Part shown: positions 57,009 through 64,000 of the stretch, piece by piece
Layout of the letters: every line of letters begins with the position of its first letter
Position numbering within the stretch: the stretch's first letter is position 1
DNA from: Notospermus geniculatus
Lineage: Eukaryota > Nemertea > Pilidiophora > Heteronemertea > Lineidae
Direction: 5' to 3'
Length of the DNA: 64,000 nt
Assembly: GCA_002633025.1 (NCBI GenBank)
Contig: NMRB01000261.1
Coordinates: forward strand, 224,652 to 288,651
Made by a program: the position numbers and the translations under genes
The notes under the pieces: generated by a model
Databases searched by the model: none
What the model was told of the DNA's origin: nothing
Seen by the model: only the letters and a program-made list of their open reading frames with translations

Positions 57009-57068
57009 AAGGTGGAATAACCTTATTCCAGACATGAAGCTATACCTGGAATAAGCTTATTCCACCTG
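57009..57068. repeat. Short palindromic hairpin
   Basis: AGGTGGAATAACCTTATTCCAG is followed by CTGGAATAAGCTTATTCCACCT after a short loop (arms differ at two or three positions). Confidence 0.65.
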
Positions 57069-57643
57069 CATACGGGCCCAAGTGTAGTGTAAGTCCATTA
57101 TCAATTAAACCACCTGAAACTCAACCTCACAGCAATTGCAATCATCCTTTTGACTTCCTCTATTTCTGACGGCAATGGGGGTGAGAATTCTTGGCATTTC
57201 TGTCCAGTGACTTGCAATCTGAGACACTGTTGTGGTTGTACTCTGCCCCATGGAGACTTTGAAAATGGAATACGTGCATGCTGGCAGAATCACTGGGATG
57301 CTTGAAGAGGACAGAAAAATGGGCCTGCACAACTGAAGTACTCCAACCAAATGAAACTCTTGTCCAGCAGACCAAAATTGGGAGGCACAGAACAAACTAC
57401 ATGGCGATGATAAGGTTCAAACATTTTTCTTCTTTATGATAAGTTCTGACGAAAATTACACTGCCAGTCCTGGAGACTTCAATCTTTTCAAGCCAAAATC
57501 CTTGATCTTGCATCGATCAGGGTTTGTTGTTGCTGTGGGCCACACAACAATTTGGTGTCTGCTGGTCAACTCCAATAGAACATACATAAAGCAATATATA
57601 AATCTAGACCTTGGCCTTTTTTCCCTATAGGAACACCAGATTA

Positions 57644-57868
57644 GATATAGAGGCTTTGCAATGACGTCATCATGGCGGCCATTCTGGGGGACACAGGGTG
57701 TAGAGGTGTGAGCTGACCATGACATGACTTGCGTGAAGTGTGCCATGCCATTGTTTGACGTATTAAAGTCGTAACGTCATTGGGGCATGCACAGCTCATT
57801 TCCCTGCGCCTCTGCATCATGTGTCCTCCAGCATGGCGGCTTGTGACGTCATGCAAAGCCTCTATAGC
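57644..57868. mobile_element. Foldback MITE
   Basis: ATAGAGGCTTTGCAATGACG on the left and CGTCATGCAAAGCCTCTAT on the right are inverted repeats. The arms extend about 75 bp with mismatches and include CATGGCGGCC and GGGACACA stretches. Confidence 0.7.
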
Positions 57869-58268
57869 CTACTTGAGTAAATTATAAGAACATCAGTTGG
57901 ATCTACATGAAAATGGCAACACATTTCTGCTAGAATTTCTCGGCCTGTCTATATTTATACATTGTACACTACAACCACAAACCTGACTTTACATCCAACT
58001 GAATTTTAACATGTGTCTTTCTTCCTTCATAAACCACCCCACGCTGTCTGTTTGAATGACACAGAATGTGTAGGTGCCGTGATCAAGGTTTCATCTTACG
58101 CCAAAGCCAGCCCAAACTGCATGTATTCAACATGAAAACTGAAGATTCACATTCTCCCAAAGCCTGCCCCTCTTTTGACACAGAGATCATTGAGACACAT
58201 CGAAAAATTCGTCCGTGAAGTCAGGGTTGAAGAGGGTAGGAAATGGTATGTCACATATGACGATTTTT

Positions 58269-58580
58269 AAGGTGCCTACAAATAGACAAAAGTTGCGTCT
58301 TGGAAGCAACTCGCGGCACTACATGTAGCTTTCCGGCGATGGAAGCAACTCAGAGTGACTGATTGATCAGTTGCCGATTTTGTCGACGTGAACGTGCTTG
58401 CGTGTCCGAGCAACTGCCGGATCTGCTAGTTGAGCGTGCTGTTCAAGGAACTGCCAGTTGCTCCGAGTTCCTCTCAACTGCTGAAATGTCGACCGGTCAT
58501 GCCTGTGTGTGGTAGTTTTTTTTATCTGCGACGGATCCGTCAAGTTGCTTGAAGACACAATGTCGACCTGTAGGCACCTT
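58269..58580. mobile_element. MITE-like element with 12-bp inverted ends
   Basis: The ends AAGGTGCCTACA and TGTAGGCACCTT are perfect reverse complements 312 bp apart. The interior has repeated GCAACT words and no ORF of note. Confidence 0.6.
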
Positions 58581-58724
58581 TACCCCGGTACAACTTCATT
58601 GCCAGTTGCAATACACAGGAGCAGAAAATGGAGCTATCCATGTAAGCCAGTTGTCGACAAAGCAATCCTTCTTATCATCAATCATTTTCAATGGTTGTGG
58701 AACAAGTGGAATGAACAACAGTGG

Positions 58725-58850
58725 CTTTTGGCAAGGTTCTCTATCGTCGATTCGTGTCACGTATGACGTATCGAGCTAACGCATTTTCTATTCTATCGAA
58801 GCCATACGTCATACGTGACACAGATCGACGATACGGAGCCTTGCTAAAAG
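58725..58850. mobile_element. Foldback element
   Basis: CTTTTGGCAAGGTTCTCTAT...GTCACGTATGACGT pairs with ACGTCATACGTGAC...GAGCCTTGCTAAAAG over about 48 bp per arm, with a loop of about 30 bp. Confidence 0.8.
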
Positions 58851-59036
58851 ATCCTGAAGTCATAGACATTCCAATGTTTATACATTAAATTTTTCTTGGC
58901 ACAGCAAAGTTTCTACTTCTGTATTGAAACTCTGGCAAAGAAACTGCAAAGAGGACCAAATTAGGGGCAAGTTCTCAAGATACCAAAATGGTTTATGATC
59001 ATCATAAAACATGAGGAGTTAGTTTGTTCCTGAATT

Positions 59037-59115
59037 TCGATAACTCTTGATGCATATTCCCATTTTATTGGTAATTTCGATTCTCTTGATGCATATTCCC
59101 ATTTTATTGGTAATT
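59037..59115. repeat. Tandem duplication, about 40 bp x2
   Basis: TCTTGATGCATATTCCCATT and the following TTATTGGTAATTT occur twice in a row. Confidence 0.8.
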
Positions 59116-60040
59116 TGAGAAGCCCGATCAGCAAAACAGCTATCCAAGAAATCATGAAAGATGCCAATATTCTACCCAGAAGCAAAGCATTTTCAATTGT
59201 TGAATATATTCATGGAAGGGGTGACAACTTCAGACAAGGCGGTGGAAATTTTTATAGTCTAGTCAATCTTGTCCTGTCGAACCTGTGGGTTCATTACGAA
59301 TCAATTGGTTGTTGGGCCTTCTACATTGTACATTGGGACACCTCAACTTATGGAACTACACCGGAACTCCCTGCTTCAATCTGGAATTCTGTAACTCCTG
59401 AATCATAATTTTAAGCATCAGCTAAAACACTTTTTCTTATGAAAACTGAGAATGAGACCTCAACGCACTTGAACGATCCAAATACATGTACTGTATACAG
59501 TGTAGCACTATCATACACATACATAGAGGATCTGTTTTGTCATTGAACATGGAAATGAAATCACCAGATTCATCAGTCGTGCAAGATTTACAATAATGTA
59601 CTGAGGGACCAATAATTGTAGATTTCTTGTATACCTGTTTAACATACCATATCCTACCCTGTGGACCAGCAACTTTGTGCCAAGATGAAAAACAGTGGGA
59701 AAACAAGCATCTTTGCTGTTTACATTTACCATAGCTGAAATTATGCAAGCCATGCAAATGGCACACCGAGGCTTGAAAACACCATTAGCACCAAGACTGA
59801 AAATTTAACACAAGTGTAAATACATGTAGCTGCCCTCAGGAATTGACGTCTGCATATCGGGCTGGATTCATAGATTTTTAAGAGCACTTCACATTGTTAT
59901 ATAAGGTTTTTGATTACATCACTGGTTCTACAATACCCCACGGTCATACCTATTGAATTTCCCACTGGTTTTGCGATGGCAAAAAGTCCCAGGTCCGAGC
60001 ACTAAACAACACCCAAAGAAATAAGCAAAGTGATCCCTAC

Positions 60041-60649
60041 CTTTCCATCGCCTCCAAAATTTGGTGCTTTTCCAGGTGACATTCCTGCACTTGGAATCGG
60101 CCCCGATATAGGCACAGGAGGGCCTTGATTAGAGTCACTAGTGCCCGAGCTAGGCGTACCAGGCATCGCACCTAAATCATGCCCACGATCTGTGAACATA
60201 GCGCTAGTGTCAATTCCACTTTTACTGTCTTCTGATTGTGAAACACTTAATGGAAAGAATGTATCGCTAGTGTCATGAGATTGACTGTCTGGTGCGGAAG
60301 TTGGCGTTAGATTGGACTCGTAATATTTTTGCACCTGTGATGGCGCTGAAGGAGACACCACAGACCACTGTTCTTTTGTTGGTGTACTCGACATGGAGGA
60401 AGTACCTTGTGATGTGAGACGGCTCGACTGGTCTAAGAAACTGTCAGTTGTCAGTGACGAGATACGAGTTTCTGAGACTCTAAATGAGGATCCAATGTCC
60501 TGTTCCATTGGTTGCACCTCCTTTGACTGTGACTCTGCCATGGATATGATGTTGGAAAGACCGAAGTCAGCTTGTTCGACGGAAAGATCGAGTGTTGGAG
60601 GGGAATCTGGGATTTCTATCACAGCTTGAGGAGTACTAGTGGAAGATTT
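60041..60649 (-). CDS. Common exon C: Ser/Thr/Pro-rich region of the zinc-finger gene
   Basis: Acceptor TTTTCCTTTGCAG and donor GGAAAG|GTAGGG, both phase 0, 203 codons. This donor phase fits every complete zinc-finger acceptor in the window, which is the main reason for treating the array as one gene. The protein is low-complexity and probably disordered, with many SS, TP and SP pairs. Near its start AVIEIPDSPP has a hydrophobic core (VIEI) followed by an acidic residue and SP, like a SUMO-interaction motif. No known domain seen. The exon ends GAPNFGGDGK-like, Gly-rich, as a flexible hinge before the fingers. Confidence 0.85.
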
Positions 60650-60844
60650 CTGCAAAGGAAAACCCAAGAAAATTTTAGATTCATCAGTTGAAAGAACATG
60701 TTCATCACTCTGATTCTGAATTATTTCTCTTCTGCTGAAGTTGACATCATTTTATTGCATTTTTTTTGGGGGGGGCAAGTCTCGGGTAGGGCTATGATGC
60801 AACTGTCACATACCCGTACTCCTCAATATTACCGATATACTTAC

Positions 60845-61616
60845 TGATTTACTTTGTCGAAGACTTCTCTTTGTAAGTTCATGAGACCGTCTCTCCATCT
60901 CAAGAGTCCTTTCTTTTATCTCCAACTGTTCCTTTAATTCAGCATTTTCTTTCATTAGCTGATTTTGCAACTTTTTCAGCAAATTGTCTTTGATTTGTAT
61001 TTGTTCTTCTTTAACTGTCAATTCCGATTTTAATCGTTCTAAATTTCCTCTATAATGGATAACTTCACTTTGTTTATTGCGAAGTTCACTCCTTGATTTC
61101 TCTAGTAATTCCATATTACAGTTCAAATCAGACTGAACTCGGCGTAGCATTTGTTCTCTCACTGAGAGTTCAGATTGCGTTTTATTTAATAACCTTTGAT
61201 TTGAATGAATCTCTTCCTGTAGCCGAGAAATTTCGTCACTCCCAGCTTCCACCACTGGTTTCATTTCTTCCAACTGACGTTTCCTTACATCAATCTCTTT
61301 CTCGGCAATATTGATGGTGTTCTCTTTCACTGTCAGTTCTGCTTGATACTTTGTAATGAAACTAAAAAGGTCTGACCAAGCTCTCGTCAGAACAGCTCCC
61401 TTACTATGTAATTCTTCTTGCATATTCTGAAACGGTTGTTCAGTTTGCATATTTTGACTGTCACTCAGATCATCATCAGACACTTGCTCCTCCACGGTCT
61501 GCAATGGGTTAGGGCTGTCCCCAGCCCCCTCATTATCTGTGTGTCGAGCCTCTTGAAGGGACATGGCTCCGTCCTTCATTATACTACCAATGGCAATGAG
61601 TGCAATGGTAAATAAT
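60845..61616 (-). CDS. Common exon B: acidic and coiled-coil region of the zinc-finger gene
   Basis: Acceptor TTGGTTTTTCAG enters at phase 2 and the donor TCA|GTAAGT leaves at phase 0: 1 base plus 257 codons. In order it has a short hydrophobic run (LFTIALIAIGSIM), an acidic Asp/Glu/Ser/Gln-rich part, then about 170 residues of heptad-type coiled coil (ELTVKEEQIQIKDNLLKKLQ, LKEQLEIKERTLEMERR). The coiled coil should drive dimerisation, and different terminal isoforms could then pair. An internal Met (IMKDGAMSLQEA) could serve as start if another promoter is used; this would remove the membrane segment. Confidence 0.85.
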
Positions 61617-62622
61617 CTGAAAAACCAAGGAAATTGAGGGTTCATTGAAACTGCAAACCTCCATAGGAGAAACGACAGTTGAATTAGAATAGAACTTAGG
61701 ACCGTAGCTAGCTTTTTTGCGGGGGGGGGGGCATTTTAAGCAGATACAGATTGAGATGAGATCAACGGACATGGGCTTCGCCTTCGGCGCCGAAGAGGAG
61801 GCTGGTTTTGTGGGGGGTCCTCCTCCAGAAAATTTTCTGAAAATTAAGTTTTGAGATGTGATCTGAGGTCAAGTTCCTGCACTCTGCCAGCCTCTGAGTG
61901 AGACACGAACAATAATGAGCTGAAAAAATTTTTTTGCATAATTTGCCGGGCGAGGCCGAGGGGGGGCACGGTGAAATCTCGTGCTACGCACGGTGAACTT
62001 CGAGCTCATGACTGAGCTTGCACTGACAATCTCCCTCCAACGGTTTTTGGGATGAAAAAAATGGACTTTTTGAAAAATATACCGTAAAATATAAAAAAAT
62101 CAAGGCGGCACCAAAAAATTGAGGCGGGCGGCCATCCATGTAAAACAATTTATTAATTTTAAGAGGCCTTAGGCCTAATTTAATTAGTCATTAGGCCTAT
62201 CATTGCCTAGCCTAGGCCCTAATTAGTGGCCGAAACTGAAAGACCAACAATAAGATTAATTAAATCCATCGACCATGGTTTCTAATTACTCTTCATTCCA
62301 GTTCCGATTGGCGCGAGGTTTATGAACGATAGCTCCGCAACGCCTGGCCCGATTTTGATGAAACATACGTCAATCGACTTGTCTTTCTTGGCGGTATCTT
62401 ATAATCCAAGTTTCATCGCGATATTCCCACTATTTCTCGATATTTTGACCCCTGACCAGTGATACCAACACCCCTGAAAGAAGAACTGGTATTCTGAGAA
62501 GGCAGGTAACATCCGCAAAATTGCCACTGGAATTCAGGCTACTGCTCAGCTGTGCCTCAAGAAAAGAAGGCAAGATTCAAAGAGTGTCACAAGGAGAAAG
62601 ACGAGTCATTAGTCTCACTCAC
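61617..62622 (-). other. Intron between common exons A and B
   Basis: About 1 kb with G-rich and AGGCCTA-type stretches (for example near 61716-61990 and 62160-62220) that look repeat-derived. No exon seen. Confidence 0.5.
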
Positions 62623-62850
62623 CGTTTATATGTTGTCCCTGGTATATACTTAGCAAAGTAAACCAGCAAAATTATGCCAATGATGAAAAAAAGTAAGGAG
62701 ATACCCATCCAACCTAAGCCACAGTTTCGCACCCGCCATAACTTCTTTTTGATCTTTTCAATGGGATTCAAAACATCTCCATCCTTCACAGTTTCCCCAC
62801 AGCATACCATTTTTGTCAGTATTTAGGCCAGGCGGCGTATCTCTCAGGAT
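62623..62850 (-). CDS. Common exon A: N terminus with membrane segment
   Basis: Acceptor GTCTTTTTCAG before 62850, a short 5' UTR with an in-frame TAA, then ATG at 62810 in good context (ACAAAAATGG). The donor CG|GTGAGT at 62623 is phase 2 and matches exon B. It encodes 62 codons: a CC motif at residues 3-4, a basic stretch (EKIKKKLWRVR, 18-28) and one hydrophobic helix of about 22 residues (32-53, WMGISLLFFIIGIILLVYFA). Basic residues before the helix put the N terminus in the cytosol. Joining a transmembrane helix to zinc fingers is unexpected. It could also be the first exon of an alternative, finger-less isoform. Confidence 0.7.
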
Positions 62851-62911
62851 CTGAAAAAGACAATGAAGTAACGTAATGTGTACATTAATCACTAATGACA
62901 GGACAAGATAC

Positions 62912-63215
62912 CAGGGTTTCCGCCAGGATTTTTTCCAGGGTACGACCTGGGGGGGGGGAGGGAAAAAAATTTCAAAAAATTTTTTTTTCAAATTTTTTTT
63001 TTCAATTTTTTTTTCTGTTAATAATGGCCTCCAGAGTCATTTTTTACACTCCAAAATGAAAAATTAGTCTTCATTCTGCATGAAAGTTGCATTTGAAATG
63101 TAACAAATTTAAGAAAAACATTACTGAAGTGATTTTTTCAGGGTACTACATCGTACCCTCAAATTTCTTTAGGGTACTATATTTGTACCCAAAGTACCCT
63201 CTGGCGGGGACCCTG
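62912..63215. mobile_element. MITE with inverted ends and 5-bp target duplication
   Basis: CAGGGTTTCCGCCAG at the left and CTGGCGGGGACCCTG at the right are terminal inverted repeats (one or two mismatches), and GATAC flanks both (62907-62911, 63216-63220). The interior has poly-G and poly-T runs and repeated GGGTAC words. No ORF. Confidence 0.85.
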
Positions 63216-63220
63216 GATAC

Positions 63221-63748
63221 ATGTACCAGAACAATGCTGAAAAAAACATCAAAAACAGAACACAGCTGAAAACCACTAGTCTGTTCTATTATGCACAGAC
63301 CACTCTCAAAACCCTCATCGTATTGATATCATCACCTAATTGCCACCAATTATAGCAGAAATTTTGCTCCTGGCATCATCATGAATATGACTGCCTCTCA
63401 CCCAATTATGGAAGAATAACAGTGCAGTAATAATACACACTTTTTATGCATCAAACACAGTTCTACTCGAAGGCTGATGATCCAGCAGCCGTGTTCTGTC
63501 TGGTCATCAATGGCAGCATGAGCAGACCAGTCTAGAGCTACGTCTGTAGATGGATTGGAAAGATTCCGCAGTTGGTCAGTGAGCAAACATATCTGCATAT
63601 GTAAGCATAGCCAGCCGGTCAGGCAACGTGATTTTTTTCTCAGTTGACATATCCATTGCGACCCGCATTTCCTTCCGATCACTAGATCACTAACACTAAT
63701 TGTAACACTAACCCTCCCTTACCCTTACCTTGGCCTCATCATCATAAC
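63221..63748. other. Upstream region, no gene recognised
   Basis: A minus-strand ORF at 63398-63682 has no known domain and no clear splice sites. The region may contain the promoter or a 5' UTR exon of the zinc-finger gene. Confidence 0.35.
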
Positions 63749-64000
63749 TAGGTATGGCAAAAGAAATTTTCAACTGTATCAAAATGAAGTACAATCATAA
63801 TGGCTGTGTAGCTTGATGAATACTGAATTCAGAACAGTTTAGGGGGGGGTAAGTCTCGCATTAAAAAATATGCAAAGACGATATCAATCGGTCCACTGGT
63901 TACGATTCTATGTCAGTTTGAATGTCCGAGGGTGTGTGCCACAGGTAGGTATGGCAAAAGAAATTTTCAACTGTATCAAAATGAAGTACAATCATAATGG
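63749..64000. repeat. Direct repeat, 55 bp x2, cut by the window edge
   Basis: TAGGTATGGCAAAAGAAATT... at 63749-63803 is repeated identically at 63946-64000, where the window ends, so the true repeat is probably longer. Confidence 0.9.

Larger units (their letters stand above)
54688..60040 (-). other. Intron between the common exons and the zinc-finger array
   Basis: About 5.35 kb with no convincing exon. It contains five inverted-repeat elements, a short tandem repeat and one candidate decayed zinc-finger-like stretch (55262-55781), listed separately. If docking sequences steer terminal-exon choice, they would be expected here, near the donor. Confidence 0.5.

Noticed and set aside
60041-62850. 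BTB/POZ, KRAB or SCAN domain in the common exons
   Set aside because: None of the expected motifs were seen; the N terminus is a membrane helix, an acidic stretch, a coiled coil and a disordered region.
63398-63682. Minus-strand ORF upstream of the zinc-finger gene
   Set aside because: No recognisable domain and no good splice sites; kept only as unannotated upstream sequence.

Overview
The window is animal genomic DNA with introns, about 40% GC by eye, dense in short foldback transposons and in ACATGTA/ACCGGTA-type words. This style, the synaptotagmin-like gene and the zinc-finger expansion suggest a marine invertebrate, probably a deuterostome such as an echinoderm, hemichordate or amphioxus. 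The species cannot be fixed from the sequence. Assembly gaps lie at 17950-18519 (570 N) and as single-N joints at 24063, 28797 and 36341.

Region 1 (1-about 21400, + strand): the 3' half of a synaptotagmin-like (Slp/granuphilin, SYTL4/5-type) gene. Eight exons run from a linker exon that enters from the left edge, through the tandem C2A domain, to the first part of C2B. The rest of C2B is missing in the N gap. Introns and the 3' region hold inverted-repeat elements and a probable LINE 3' fragment.

Region 2 (24494-62850, - strand): what appears to be one very large gene. Three common exons (62623-62850, 60845-61616, 60041-60649) join with matching phases (2/2, 0/0). They encode about 523 residues: a membrane-spanning segment near the N terminus, an acidic stretch, a long coiled coil and a Ser/Thr/Pro-rich disordered region. 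The last common exon ends at a phase-0 donor. Downstream lie 37 C2H2 zinc-finger exons (36 complete, 1 truncated by an assembly joint). Every complete one starts at a phase-0 acceptor, carries two or three fingers, and ends in its own stop codon. This is the layout of a gene with mutually exclusive 3'-terminal exons, as in Drosophila lola and mod(mdg4), but without a BTB domain. Each transcript would join the same coiled-coil N terminus to one of about 36 DNA-binding ends.

Inside the array, ZF1-ZF17 (54.7-39.2 kb) and ZF34-ZF37 (28.0-24.5 kb) are diverse. ZF18-ZF33 (38.7-28.1 kb) is a recent tandem expansion of roughly 0.55-0.8 kb units. Their scaffolds are almost the same, their recognition helices vary, and a conserved block lies upstream of most acceptors.

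Region 3 (62851-64000): upstream sequence of the zinc-finger gene, with a MITE that has clear terminal inverted repeats and a target-site duplication, and a direct repeat cut by the window edge. No rRNA, functional tRNA or CRISPR array was seen. The tRNA-like sequences are SINE heads.
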